DNA of 54,142 nucleotides from Azospirillum agricola (GTDB lineage: Bacteria > Pseudomonadota > Alphaproteobacteria > Azospirillales > Azospirillaceae). Positions 1 to 10,319 of this stretch are shown piece by piece. The stretch covers positions 1 through 54,142 of the forward strand of contig NZ_JAGINM010000036.1 in NCBI RefSeq assembly GCF_017876095.1, written 5' to 3'. Position 1 is the first letter of the stretch; each line of letters starts with the position of its first letter. The notes under the pieces were generated by a model that searched no databases, was not told the origin of the DNA, and saw only the letters and a list, made by a program, of their open reading frames with translations. The position numbers and the translations under genes are program-made.

Positions 1-2
1 TT

Positions 3-809
3 ACTCCCACTCCCGGTGGAGCTTCAGTGAATCATGCTCGCTATAATTTGGGAATCCCATGCGGCCCGAGAGTCAGCTCAGGCGTGAGCCGGTATGAGAC
101 CATCGGTCTGGCCACCGGCGCGCCGCTGCCGGAGGGCGTCTATTTCGTCGACACCTTCGACTGGGGCGTTCGCAAGGGCGAGAACGGCAACCCCGACGTG
201 ACGCTGGGGGTCAACATCCCGGTGCTGGCCTGGTCGACCCCGGTCAAGCTGCTCGGCGCCCGCGTCCAACTGCTGGCCGCCCTGCCGGCGCTGGAGGTCG
301 GCGTCCAGGGCCGCGACCACACCAGCGGCCTGTACAACCCGTTCCTCGCCGGCCAGCTCGCCTGGGATCTGGGGAACGGCTTCGGCGCCAGCTACCTGCT
401 GGGCATCTATCTGCCGGTCGGCAACAAGCTGGGCTTCGACACCACCTCGATCAACCAGCGCTTCGCCGTCAGCTACACCGGCGACGACTGGAACCTGACC
501 GCCAACGCCATCTACGGCATCGCCACCCGGAAATCGTCGCGGACCGTCAACCCCGACTTCCTCAACATCGACCTGACGGCCGCCAAGAGCGTCGGCAAAT
601 GGTCGGTCGGGCCGGTGGGTTTCGCTTCCTTCGACCTCAACCGGCCGGTTGCCGGCTACCGCAAGCAGGAGCAGGTCGCGCTCGGCGGCCTGGTCGGCTA
701 CAACTTCGATCAGTTGATTCTCCAGGCCTATCTGACCAGCACGGTCCATCAGGAGAATTACGGCGGCAACGACACCCGCGCCTGGGGGCGCCTGATCCTG
801 CCCTTCTGA
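3..809 (+). CDS. Outer-membrane MetA-pathway (Phenol_MetA_deg-like) protein, 5' incomplete
   Basis: This is a probable outer-membrane beta-barrel of the transporter/phenol MetA_deg family, whose members are often linked to uptake of aromatic or hydrophobic compounds. The family-like part begins at RYETIGLATGAPLPEG and runs through alternating amphipathic strands to a C-terminal Phe (LILPF), the usual BAM recognition end. The frame is open to the left edge, and a GTG occurs at base 27. No signal peptide is visible, and the first roughly 20 residues after base 27 look unlike the family. The true start is therefore either outside the window or lost by a rearrangement. The substrate cannot be told. 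About 220 bp separate it from the convergent GntR gene, and this gap holds only GC-rich short inverted repeats. Confidence 0.65.
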   Translation, partial: TPTPGGASVNHARYNLGIPCGPRVSSGVSRYETIGLATGAPLPEGVYFVDTFDWGVRKGENGNPDVTLGVNIPVLAWSTPVKLLGARVQLLAALPALEVGVQGRDHTSGLYNPFLAGQLAWDLGNGFGASYLLGIYLPVGNKLGFDTTSINQRFAVSYTGDDWNLTANAIYGIATRKSSRTVNPDFLNIDLTAAKSVGKWSVGPVGFASFDLNRPVAGYRKQEQVALGGLVGYNFDQLILQAYLTSTVHQENYGGNDTRAWGRLILPF

Positions 810-1032
810 GGCCCCGGCCAGCACCGGCCGCCTGAAAGGATGGGGAAAAGCAAGGGCGGAGGGGGCGGAAGTCCTCTCCGCCTCAAGCGTCGCTTCAGGG
901 GGCGGCGGTCCCGGAAGCGCGGAAAGCGGTGCCGGTGTCATCGCTGGCGAACGGAATCCCGCCGCTTTCTCCGGCCGGAGGCGGACAGCCGCCCGGGCGC
1001 CGGCGGGGTTGCGCGGTGAAAGCACGCCTGTC

Positions 1033-1749
1033 TCACGACCCGCGCTCGCCGAGGAAGGCTGTCAGCAGCGTCTCCGCCGCCAGGATGTGGTTGACCACCG
1101 CGGCGCAGGCGGCGTCGGCGTTCCCGGCGCGGCAGGCGGCCAGCAGGGCGTGATGCTCGTCCTGGGAGCGCGGGTGGTAGCCGAGGGCGGCGAACTGGAA
1201 GCGCAGGTAGCGGTCGGCCGCCGCCAGATGCTGCTCGGCCAGCGCCAGCAGGCGCGGGCGTCCGGCCCGTGCGTAGAGCGTCATGTGGAAGCGGCGGTTG
1301 AGTTCGCCCATCCGGCCGGGGTCGGTCTCGGCGTCCATCTCGCCGATCAGTTCCTCCGCCAGGGCGAAATCGTCGGTCGTCAGACGGGGCAGCGACAGCC
1401 GCAGCGCCGCCGGTTCCAGCGCCGCGCGGATGGCGCTGATGTCGGCGGAATCGCCGGCCGAGATCTCCGCCACCACGGCGCCCCGGTGGGGATGGAACTC
1501 GACCAGGGCGCGGGCCTCCAGCTGGCGCAGGGCCTCGCGCACCGGCATGCGGCTGACGCCGAAGGCCGCTGCCAGTTCCTCCTGGCGCAGCGGCGCGCCG
1601 GCCGGCAGGGCGCCGGTCAGGATCCCCTCGCGCATCGCCGCCTCGACGAATTCGGTCGCCGTGCGGAATTGCCGGCGGTTGCGCTCGATCACGGCGCTCA
1701 GGGCCATGGCGTTCAGGGCGGACGGCCGCGCGTCGGAAGCTGGAGGCAT
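1033..1749 (-). CDS. GntR-family (FadR/FCD) transcriptional regulator
   Basis: This 238-aa one-component regulator has an N-terminal winged helix (about residues 30-95; LRQEELAAAFGVSRMPVREA is the typical GntR recognition helix) and a C-terminal all-helical FCD ligand domain, with the metal-site type Asp/His pattern near RRFHMTLY. I chose ATG 1749 rather than the longer frame from 1935. The shorter form has the usual length and leaves a 97-bp divergent promoter region with a perfect ATTGGATCCAAT palindrome. It is divergent from the BenE-family permease, so it probably controls that gene and itself. The effector is likely a carboxylic acid, inferred from the FCD family and the permease. Confidence 0.9.
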   Translation of the reverse strand: MPPASDARPSALNAMALSAVIERNRRQFRTATEFVEAAMREGILTGALPAGAPLRQEELAAAFGVSRMPVREALRQLEARALVEFHPHRGAVVAEISAGDSADISAIRAALEPAALRLSLPRLTTDDFALAEELIGEMDAETDPGRMGELNRRFHMTLYARAGRPRLLALAEQHLAAADRYLRFQFAALGYHPRSQDEHHALLAACRAGNADAACAAVVNHILAAETLLTAFLGERGS

Positions 1750-1783
1750 GGAGGTCCGTTCAAAAAAAGCCGCTTGCCTGGAT

Positions 1784-1795
1784 ATTGGATCCAAT
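1784..1795. promoter_or_regulatory. Candidate GntR operator, perfect 12-bp palindrome
   Basis: ATTGGATCCAAT lies between the divergent GntR gene and the BenE-like permease gene. FCD-type GntR proteins typically bind short palindromes of the ATTGnnnnCAAT kind, so this is a plausible shared operator. Binding is inferred from position and symmetry only. Confidence 0.55.
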
Positions 1796-1846
1796 CTATC
1801 GATGATCCACCTCCCTGTCCAGAACACCGCGCGCAGAGGCCCGACC

Positions 1847-3076
1847 ATGCCATCCTCCACCCCCCTCGACGATCGAGACGACCTCGCCGCGACCTCCGGC
1901 CGTGGCGGCGGGCTGTCGCCGTCGGCGGTCGGCACCGGGCTGCTGGTGGCGCTGGTCGGCTACGCCAGCTCGGTCGCCGTGGTGATCCAGGGGCTGTCGG
2001 CGGTCGGCGCCGACACCGGCCAGATCACCTCGGCGCTGGTGGCGGTCGGCTTTTCCATGGGGCTGGCGGCGATCCTGCTGGCGACGCACCAGCGCAAGCC
2101 GATCAGCGTCGCCTGGACGACACCGGGCATGGCGCTGCTGGCGGCGACCGGGCCGGTGGCCGGCGGCTTTCCGGCGGCGGTCGGGGCCTTCCTGACGGTG
2201 GCGGGGCTCGTCATGCTGACCGGGCTGTGGACCTCGCTCGGCCGCTGGATCGCGGCGATCCCCAAGCCGCTGGCCAACGCCATGCTGGCCGGCATCCTGC
2301 TGAAGCTGTGCCTGGCGCCCTTCGCGGCGATCCAGCAGGCGCCGGGGTTGGGGCTGCTGGTCCTGGCGGTGTGGGCGGTGGTCGGGCGCGTCAACCGGCT
2401 CTACGCCGTGCCGGCCGCCGTGGCGGTGGCGCTGGGGGCGATGGCGCTGAACCCGCCGGTTGCCGGTGGTTTGCCGGCCGATCTGTGGCCGGGCCTGACG
2501 CTGGTCACGCCGGTCTTCACCTGGGAGGCGCTGGTCGGCATCGCCCTGCCCCTGTTCGTCGTCACCATGGCGTCGCAGAACATCCCCGGCCTCGCCGTGC
2601 TGGCGACCTTCGGCTACACGCCGCGGGTGCCGCCGCTGTTCCTGGCGACGGGGGCGTTCTCGGCGCTGAGCGCCCCCTTCGGGGCGCCGACGGTCAATCT
2701 GGCGGCCATCACCGCGGCGATGTGCGCCGGCCCCGACGCCGACCCGCGCCCGGAGCGGCGCTGGCAGGCGGCGGTGGTCGGCGGGCTCGGCTACATCGCG
2801 CTGGCGGCGCTGGCGGCGGTGACCGCCACGCTGGTGATGCGCTCGCCGCCCATCCTGATCGAGGCGGTGGCCGGACTGGCCCTGCTCGGCGCCTTCGGCG
2901 GCGCGCTGCTGGGCGCGGTGCAGACCGAGGAGGAGCGCGTCCCGGCGCTGGTCACGCTGCTGGTGACCGCGTCGGGCCTGTCCTTCTTCGGCGTCGGTTC
3001 GGCCTTCTGGGGGCTGTTGTTCGGCGGGGCGATGCACGCCCTGAACCGCTGGAACCCCCGCAAGGCGGCGCGCTGA
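1847..3076 (+). CDS. BenE-family benzoate/H+ symporter-like permease
   Basis: This 409-aa polytopic inner-membrane protein of the BenE family (benzoate/proton symporters) has about 11-12 hydrophobic segments. The first is LLVALVGYASSVAVVIQGL. Family-typical stretches include SVAWTTPGMALLA and the Gly/Pro-rich SAPFGAPTVNLAAITAA loop, the latter near residue 275. An AGAGG Shine-Dalgarno sits seven bases before ATG 1847. An in-frame ATG at 1802 would add 15 residues without a better site. Divergent transcription from a GntR regulator suggests substrate-induced uptake of an aromatic or other small carboxylate. No aromatic-ring degradation genes are in the window, so the benzoate assignment is by family only. 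Confidence 0.85.
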   Translation: MPSSTPLDDRDDLAATSGRGGGLSPSAVGTGLLVALVGYASSVAVVIQGLSAVGADTGQITSALVAVGFSMGLAAILLATHQRKPISVAWTTPGMALLAATGPVAGGFPAAVGAFLTVAGLVMLTGLWTSLGRWIAAIPKPLANAMLAGILLKLCLAPFAAIQQAPGLGLLVLAVWAVVGRVNRLYAVPAAVAVALGAMALNPPVAGGLPADLWPGLTLVTPVFTWEALVGIALPLFVVTMASQNIPGLAVLATFGYTPRVPPLFLATGAFSALSAPFGAPTVNLAAITAAMCAGPDADPRPERRWQAAVVGGLGYIALAALAAVTATLVMRSPPILIEAVAGLALLGAFGGALLGAVQTEEERVPALVTLLVTASGLSFFGVGSAFWGLLFGGAMHALNRWNPRKAAR

Positions 3077-3083
3077 AGGCGGC

Positions 3084-3488
3084 TCAGGCGCTGGCCAGCA
3101 GGTCGGCGACCGCCTCGACCGCGGCGGCGGCGTAGGGGCGGGTGCGCGGCGGGATCTGCGACGGGTTGATCCCCGGTCCGAGGATGCCGACGCCGACCGG
3201 CTTCAGGAATTCGAGTTGCAGGTCGATCAGGCTCTTGATGACGGCGTGGCCCATGACGTTGCCGTGCTCGGTCTCGCCGCGCTCGATGATGCCGAGCGCC
3301 ACGGCGCCGGCCACGTCGTCCCGGCGCAGCAGGCGCTTGATCGCCAGCGGTTTTTCCATGGAGCCGGGGACCCACACCTCGGCGACGATGCCGAGCTGGC
3401 GGCGGGCGGCGACGGCGCGCGCCTCGTCCAGCATTTCCTCGACCTCACGGCGGTGGAACCGTCCGAGCACGATGCCGATGTTGTTCAC
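3084..3488 (-). CDS. ribH: 6,7-dimethyl-8-ribityllumazine synthase, archaeal-type
   Basis: This 134-aa protein would condense 5-amino-6-ribitylaminouracil with 3,4-dihydroxy-2-butanone 4-phosphate, the penultimate step of riboflavin synthesis. It shows the lumazine synthase order: N-terminal NNIGIVLGRF, then VPGSMEKPLAIKRLL, the GETEHG loop carrying the presumed catalytic His, and PVGVGILGPGINPSQ. The PLAxKxLL, GETEH and GIxGPG motifs resemble the archaeal (Methanocaldococcus-like) branch rather than bacterial enzymes, which usually have GAFEIP and GATxH. GTG 3488 is preferred over the longer frame (to 3554) because GGGAG lies nine bases upstream and the N-terminus then matches the family. 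It converges on the BenE-like gene with a 7-bp gap. It is probably an accessory copy rather than the main ribH. Confidence 0.8.
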   Translation of the reverse strand: MNNIGIVLGRFHRREVEEMLDEARAVAARRQLGIVAEVWVPGSMEKPLAIKRLLRRDDVAGAVALGIIERGETEHGNVMGHAVIKSLIDLQLEFLKPVGVGILGPGINPSQIPPRTRPYAAAAVEAVADLLASA

Positions 3489-3731
3489 CCTCTGCCACTC
3501 CCGTTTCACTGCGACCCTGCGTCGAGGCGCCCAAAGTGTCGCCGCGCCGCGCAAAGTGCAAGATTCATCACCGACGGCCGTGGCGGTGTTGAATCAAGCC
3601 GCGCCGCGCTGTCTGATCTCGATGCATTTCAGAACAATTTCAGACCGGCAATTTCCATAAAAATTGAAGAAAATACGACGTTTGGCGAGGCCCCGCATCG
3701 GTCGGCCGCGCGTGGATGTGGGGCGTCGGGC
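3489..3731. other. Intergenic region between ribH and the hypothetical pair, AT-richer promoter zone
   Basis: This divergent gap holds an unusually AT-rich stretch around 3620-3685. The heptamer TTTCAGA occurs twice exactly 11 bases apart (3627-3633 and 3638-3644), one helical turn, followed by CATAAA-type -10 candidates. It is the likely promoter of the 3732 gene. The direct repeats could be an activator site, which is inference. Confidence 0.35.
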
Positions 3732-4835
3732 ATGAAGGGTGCGATCGAATACGCGCCGTCGACCTTCGAGGAGCGGGGGGCCGCCGTGGCCTTCACGACG
3801 CCGCTGCTGTCGCAGACGCGGGTGCGCCGGGGCGACCGTTCCAAGCTGGAGGTGCTGATCCCCGCCCTGTCGCAGGGCTCCGGCATCTACGTCGTCGCCT
3901 GGAAGTCGGTGCCGGAGATGGTCGCGATGACCATGCACGACCGCTACCTGCACGAGCTGATCGTCGGCGAGGAAACCTGCTCCCCGCACGAGATCCGGCG
4001 GGCGACGCTGCGGGCGGCGCGCAAGGGGCTGGCCGGGCCGCAGGCGGCGCAGGCGGCCCGCCGCGCGCTCGACGAGGACGAGGAGCAGGGCACGCTCACC
4101 CATTACCTGCTGATCCTGGCGATCCTGAAGGCGGTCGGGCTGGAATCGCCGGAGATGCTGAAGGCCGGCATCGGCACCGGGGAGGGGCAGCGGCTGACCC
4201 GCCAGCTGATGACGCGGGCGGCCGGCAGCCTGACGCTCGACGCGACGGTGCTCTACACCCGCCTGGCGGAGATCGCGGCGGTGGTGTCGCCGGTCGGGCT
4301 GGCGCAGTCGCCGAGGCCGGGGCGCCTGCTGCGCTGCCTGAACGACCTGAAGAGCTTCCGGCAGGCCATGCTGGACTGGGCGCGCGAGGTGCCGAGCGAC
4401 ACCTCCCCGGTCGCCGCCTTCTGCGCCGAGGTCGCCCAGCACACCATCGGCATCGGCGACGCGGTGCTGACCGACTTCCACCGGCGCATCGAGGCCATCG
4501 GCCCGCTGATGCGCGACTGGGACACGGAGATCGTCCGCATCCGCGACCACGCCACCCGCATGGCCTGGCTGCTCGACGGCTGGTCGCACATCACCGGGGC
4601 CTGGGAGCTGGCGCAGGGCGAGGACCGTCACCATCAGGCGGTCGCGATCAACGAGCTGTTCCGCATCCTGCCGCTGCTGCCGCGCGCGGAGAGCGGCCGC
4701 GACCTGATGGCGGATTCGCGGCGTGTCCAGTCGGTCCAGCGCCGCTCGGTCCGCATGCTGGAGGATTGGCGGACCGGCGTCATGGACGTCGAGGCGATCC
4801 GCCGGATCGAGACGCTGAAGGCGCGCGCGCCATGA
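3732..4835 (+). CDS. Conserved hypothetical protein, first of a coupled pair
   Basis: This 367-aa protein is not one I recognise. It has no signal peptide or membrane segment. After a short beta-rich N-terminus (EVLIPALSQGSGIYVVAWKSVPEM) it is almost entirely helical and rich in Ala, Leu, Arg and Glu. The middle part (YLLILAILKAVGLESPEMLKAG and LLRCLNDLKSFRQAMLDWAR) looks like a soluble helical bundle. ATG 3732 is chosen because upstream codons are out of character and the preceding region is AT-rich and intergenic. Its TGA overlaps the next gene's start (ATGA at 4832-4835), so the two proteins are very likely co-translated and perhaps form a complex. It is cytoplasmic by inference. Confidence 0.75.
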   Translation: MKGAIEYAPSTFEERGAAVAFTTPLLSQTRVRRGDRSKLEVLIPALSQGSGIYVVAWKSVPEMVAMTMHDRYLHELIVGEETCSPHEIRRATLRAARKGLAGPQAAQAARRALDEDEEQGTLTHYLLILAILKAVGLESPEMLKAGIGTGEGQRLTRQLMTRAAGSLTLDATVLYTRLAEIAAVVSPVGLAQSPRPGRLLRCLNDLKSFRQAMLDWAREVPSDTSPVAAFCAEVAQHTIGIGDAVLTDFHRRIEAIGPLMRDWDTEIVRIRDHATRMAWLLDGWSHITGAWELAQGEDRHHQAVAINELFRILPLLPRAESGRDLMADSRRVQSVQRRSVRMLEDWRTGVMDVEAIRRIETLKARAP

Positions 4836-6250
4836 TCATGCCCAACCGCAACCCCGATCCGCGGGTTGGCGCGGTGCCCGGTGCCTCGGCGGACCGGCTG
4901 CCGACCCTGGAGCACAAGCTGCTCGACATTCCCGCCCACAAGTTCGTCGAGGTGGTCGGGCTGCTGGAACGGGTGCGCGACCATCCCGACGTGCGGCAGA
5001 CCTTCAACATCATCCGGCCGCGCCTCGCCCAGATCCGGCCGGGCCGCCGGCCGACGCTGAAGCGCGTGCTGTGCATGCCGTTCGAGGATGTGCTGGAAAG
5101 CCGCCACGGCGGCGACGCGCCGCTCGGCCGCATCGGGCGGCGGGTGATCGAGCCGGTCTGGGACCTGATCGCGGAGATCGCCGACCGCCACCAGATCGCC
5201 CAGCTCGACCGTCAGGTGCAGGAGGCGTCGCCGGGCAGCCGCAACGCCCTGTTGAACGTCGGGCGGGTGCTGTGGCCGCTGGCCGCCCGCATCCTGCGCG
5301 ACGCGCTGGACGGCGCGGCGTCCCGGCCGGCGCTGGCCCGGCGGCTGGACGGCGACGGCATGGACGGCGACGGGAAGCTGCTGGAGCAGGTGGCCGACAT
5401 CGCCGCCTTTCTCGACATCGGGCCCGCCGTCGAGGCGCTGAAGGACGAGCTGTCGGCCAAGCCGCTGTTCGCGCTGGAGGAGCGGCACCTGGCCGCCATC
5501 GGGCGGGCCGCCCAGACGGTGCCTCCCGACGCCGTCCGTCACCTGCTGCTGATCGCCGCCGCGCGGCTCGCCACGCCGGCCGACCTGCTGGCGGCGTTGC
5601 CCGACCTGGATCTCGGCCGGGCGGGACGGGACCGGCCGGGGCTTTTCGCCCAGCTCGGCGCCCTGGTGGTCGGCGACCTGGAGGAGCGCAGCGCGCGGCT
5701 GGACGGCACCGGCGGAGTCGCGCCGGAGGCCGCTGTTATCGTCGCCGAGCGGCTGGTCGCCAGCGTCACCACGGCGGCCGCGGCGATGAGCCGGTTGAGG
5801 GACCCGCGCCATCGCGAACGGCTGGAGGCGGTGACCACGGCGGTGGCCGCGATGGTGCGGGGCAGCGTCCTGCAAACGGCGCCCGAGGGCATCCTCGCCG
5901 CCGTTCCCGTCGCCGACCGCCGGCAGGCGCCGGTGGTGGACGAAGCGGCCCAGGCCACCGCCGAGGATCACGCCCGCGCGCTGCGCCGCTGCGCCGGGCT
6001 GGCCGGGGCGCTCGGCCTGCAAAAGCCGGTCGACGACACGCTGGCGGCGATGGGCGCCGGCTTGCAGCAGCGGGCGCAGGCGCTGCTCGACGGCCACCGC
6101 TGGACGGCGGGCCGCCCCGACGAGGCCGAGGCGTCGGAGTTGAACCTGTTCTACGCGCTGCGCCTGCTGGAGCTGGTCGGCGGCCCCGCCAAGGCGGAGC
6201 CGCTGCGTCTCGCCATCATGGACGCCATCGGCGGTTTCACCGGCGACTGA
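4832..6250 (+). CDS. Conserved hypothetical protein, second of a coupled pair
   Basis: This 472-aa protein has no family I can name. It is predicted soluble and almost wholly alpha-helical, with an N-terminal block (HKFVEVVGLLERVRDHPDVR followed by a basic RPRLAQIRPGRRPTLKR segment) that could bind nucleic acid or a partner. Later come repeated Ala/Leu-rich helices resembling a HEAT-like or helical-bundle scaffold. No catalytic signature is visible. It starts inside the stop codon of the preceding gene (four-base overlap) and ends 10 bp before the convergent uraD. The fixed coupling to the 3732 gene suggests the pair acts together. Function is unknown, and I do not link it to the neighbouring purine genes. 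Confidence 0.75.
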   Translation: MIMPNRNPDPRVGAVPGASADRLPTLEHKLLDIPAHKFVEVVGLLERVRDHPDVRQTFNIIRPRLAQIRPGRRPTLKRVLCMPFEDVLESRHGGDAPLGRIGRRVIEPVWDLIAEIADRHQIAQLDRQVQEASPGSRNALLNVGRVLWPLAARILRDALDGAASRPALARRLDGDGMDGDGKLLEQVADIAAFLDIGPAVEALKDELSAKPLFALEERHLAAIGRAAQTVPPDAVRHLLLIAAARLATPADLLAALPDLDLGRAGRDRPGLFAQLGALVVGDLEERSARLDGTGGVAPEAAVIVAERLVASVTTAAAAMSRLRDPRHRERLEAVTTAVAAMVRGSVLQTAPEGILAAVPVADRRQAPVVDEAAQATAEDHARALRRCAGLAGALGLQKPVDDTLAAMGAGLQQRAQALLDGHRWTAGRPDEAEASELNLFYALRLLELVGGPAKAEPLRLAIMDAIGGFTGD

Positions 6251-6260
6251 GCGGCCGGTT

Positions 6261-6773
6261 TCAGCCTGCGACCAGATCATCCAGCCGGAAGCCGGCGATC
6301 CTGTAAATCTCCTCCAGCGCGCGGGCGAACTCGGCGTCCGGGTCGTTGGCGACGCGCTCGCGCATCGCCTGGAGGATCTGCGGCCGGGTGCTGAAGCGCA
6401 CCGCCATGATGAAGGGGAAGCCGAAGCGCGCGCGGTAGGCGCGGTTGAGGGCGCGCTGCTCCTCCGCCTCCGCCTCGGTCAGCTCGTCGAGCCCGGCGCG
6501 GGCCTGCTCGGTCTGCGAGAAGGCGGTCAGGTTGGCCGGGCGCGTCGCCCGGTCGGCCAGATCCGGGTGCGACAGGATCAGGGCGCGCTGGCGCTCCGCC
6601 CCGGCCCCGCGGACGATGGCGGCCATCGCGGCGTGGAGTGCTTGCCTGTCGGCGAAGGGGCGGCGGTCCCAGGCGGCCTCGGCGACCCAGGGGCTGTCCT
6701 CGAACACGGCGCCCAGCGCCGCGACGAAGGCGGCGCGGTCCATGCGGTTGAGATCGTCCAGGCTGTGCGGCAT
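6261..6773 (-). CDS. uraD: 2-oxo-4-hydroxy-4-carboxy-5-ureidoimidazoline (OHCU) decarboxylase
   Basis: This 170-aa UraD decarboxylates OHCU to (S)-allantoin, the last step of urate oxidation. The helical OHCU_decarbox domain fills the protein. The catalytic HPDLA motif (SHPDLADRA, about residues 73-81), the N-terminal LNRMDRAAFVAALG and the FGFPFIMAV stretch are all present. ATG 6773 gives the usual length. It lies 32 bp downstream of puuE on the same strand, so the two form an operon divergent from uraH. Together uraH, uraD and puuE convert hydroxyisourate to allantoate. No uricase or xanthine dehydrogenase gene is in the window. Confidence 0.93.
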   Translation of the reverse strand: MPHSLDDLNRMDRAAFVAALGAVFEDSPWVAEAAWDRRPFADRQALHAAMAAIVRGAGAERQRALILSHPDLADRATRPANLTAFSQTEQARAGLDELTEAEAEEQRALNRAYRARFGFPFIMAVRFSTRPQILQAMRERVANDPDAEFARALEEIYRIAGFRLDDLVAG

Positions 6774-6805
6774 GTCGGTCGGCTTCCGGTCGGAAAGGGT
6801 GGCGG

Positions 6806-7720
6806 TCAGGGCGTGTAGGGGTGTTCGGCGATCCAGTGGCGGGCGATGTCGAGCCGGGTCGCGACCCACACCTGCTCGTGGCCCTTCACGTAGTCGAGGA
6901 AGCGCGCCAGCGCCGCCGCCCGGCCGGGGCGGCCGACCAGCCGGCAATGCAGGCCGACCGACATCATCTTCGGGCTGTTGACGCCCTCGGCGTGGAGCAC
7001 GTCGAAGCTGTCCTTCAGGTAGGCGAAGAACTGGTCGCCGGAGTTGAAGCCCTGGTTGGTCGCGAAGCGCATGTCGTTGGCGTCGAGCGTGTAGGGGACG
7101 ATCAACTGCGGGCGGCCGTGGCTGGCGTCCCAGTAGGGCAGGTCGTCGGCGTAGGAATCGGCGTTGTAGAGGAAGCCGCCCTCCTCGGCGACCAGCGCCC
7201 AGGTGTTCGGGCTGCAACGGCCGAGATACCAGCCGAGCGGGCGGGAACCGGTGACGCGGGTGTGGACCTCGATGGCGCGCAGCAGATGCTCGCGCTCCAG
7301 CTCCCTGGGCAGATGCTGGTAGTCGATCCAGCGCCAGCCGTGGGTGGCGATCTCCCAGCCGGCGTCCTTCATGGCGGCGACGATCTGCGGATTGCGCTCC
7401 AGCGCCATGGCGACGCCGTAGACCGTCACCGGCATCTCCCGCTCGGTGAACATCCGGTGCAGCCGCCAGAAGCCGGCGCGCGAGCCGTATTCGTAGATCG
7501 ATTCCATGTTCATGTGGCGGGCGCCGGGGATCGGCTGGGCGCCGACGATCTCCGACAGGAAGGCTTCCGACGCCGCGTCGCCGTGCAGGACGCAGTTCTC
7601 GCCGCCCTCCTCGTAGTTGATGACGAACTGCACCGCGATCCGCGCGCCGCCCGGCCAGTTGGCTTGCGGCGGCATGGCGCCGTAGCCGATCATGTCGCGG
7701 GGGTAGGTCTCGGTCGTCAT
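6806..7720 (-). CDS. puuE: Allantoinase PuuE (polysaccharide-deacetylase fold)
   Basis: This 304-aa protein hydrolyses allantoin to allantoate. Unlike classical DAL1-type allantoinases it has the NodB/polysaccharide-deacetylase barrel: FVINYEEGGEN, then SIYEYGSRAGFWRLHRMF, ATHGWRWIDY, LGWYLGRCSPNTW and NADSYADDLPYW all match PuuE. ATG 7720 has GGAG seven bases upstream and gives the typical length; a longer in-frame start at 7768 adds only a basic tail. It is the first gene of puuE-uraD and divergent from uraH, with a 209-bp shared promoter region (7721-7929) in which I see no clear operator. Confidence 0.93.
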   Translation of the reverse strand: MTTETYPRDMIGYGAMPPQANWPGGARIAVQFVINYEEGGENCVLHGDAASEAFLSEIVGAQPIPGARHMNMESIYEYGSRAGFWRLHRMFTEREMPVTVYGVAMALERNPQIVAAMKDAGWEIATHGWRWIDYQHLPRELEREHLLRAIEVHTRVTGSRPLGWYLGRCSPNTWALVAEEGGFLYNADSYADDLPYWDASHGRPQLIVPYTLDANDMRFATNQGFNSGDQFFAYLKDSFDVLHAEGVNSPKMMSVGLHCRLVGRPGRAAALARFLDYVKGHEQVWVATRLDIARHWIAEHPYTP

Positions 7721-7929
7721 GGCGCGTCTCCGGCGGGCAGGGACAGGGGCAACTCGGGGCGGCTTCACGCTAAGGCAAGCGGCGGCCCCGGTTCAACCCA
7801 TCCCGTCCTGTCCGGCCGCCGGACACAGTTTCCGATTTTCCGGGGGTCGCCAAGCGCCGGCCGGCTGCTTAGTCTGGGGTCCCGAGTGCCTGATTCCACA
7901 GGATTCTTTCCAACAGAAGGGACGACGCC

Positions 7930-8280
7930 ATGGGCCGCCTGACGACGCACGTTCTCGACATCGCCGCCGGCCGCCCGGCGCCCGGCCTGCGCATCCGCCT
8001 GACCGACCTCGGCAGCGGCGCCGTGCTGGGCGAGTTCACCACCAACGCCGACGGCCGGCTCGACGCTCCGGCGCTGGCCGGCGACGCCTTCAAGCCCGGC
8101 CGCTACGAGCTGCTGTTCCTGGTCGGCGAGTATTTCCGCGCCGCCGGCACCGTCGTCGGGGACGGCGAACCCTTCCTCGACGAGGTGCCGCTGCGCTTCG
8201 GCGTCGCCGACGCCGCGCAGCATTACCATGTGCCGCTGCTGGTCTCGCCCTGGGCCTATTCCACCTACCGTGGCAGCTGA
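7930..8280 (+). CDS. uraH: 5-hydroxyisourate hydrolase (transthyretin-related)
   Basis: This 116-aa transthyretin-like enzyme hydrolyses 5-hydroxyisourate to OHCU, the substrate of UraD. It begins with the diagnostic THVLD (residues 6-10), keeps the GRYELLFLVGEYF core and HYHVPLLVSPWAYSTY, and ends in the family signature YRGS at the extreme C-terminus. It has the normal length and is probably cytoplasmic, since no signal peptide is present. It is divergent from puuE-uraD and followed 139 bp later by gcl, so the urate-to-glyoxylate steps are clustered here. Confidence 0.95.
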   Translation: MGRLTTHVLDIAAGRPAPGLRIRLTDLGSGAVLGEFTTNADGRLDAPALAGDAFKPGRYELLFLVGEYFRAAGTVVGDGEPFLDEVPLRFGVADAAQHYHVPLLVSPWAYSTYRGS

Positions 8281-8419
8281 GGCCGCTACCCCTTCCGCGC
8301 GGGCCAGGGCCGGCCCGCTTTCCAGCCTGTGAAAAAGCCCGCTCCTTGGTTTGCCGCCGGGGCCGTCCGCCGCTTAGCTGTCCTCACGAACAATTCGCGT
8401 ATCAGTGAGGAGCCGAGCG

Positions 8420-10189
<1,770 letters not shown>

Positions 10190-10319
10190 CCAGAGGGCGT
10201 AAGCAAAGCGTTCCCGCGCTGCGGTGCGGAAATTCCCAGCGGCGGCTTCGCCGTGCTAGCGTCGGATCCGGCACAGCCGACCAACCCGGCGACCGATCCG
10301 GCAGGGAGTTTCCGCACCG

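Noticed and set aside
1009..3135. Plus-strand open frame of about 700 codons crossing the GntR and BenE genes
   Set aside because: The translation is Arg/Gly/Ala-rich without any domain and spans two genes clearly coded in other frames.
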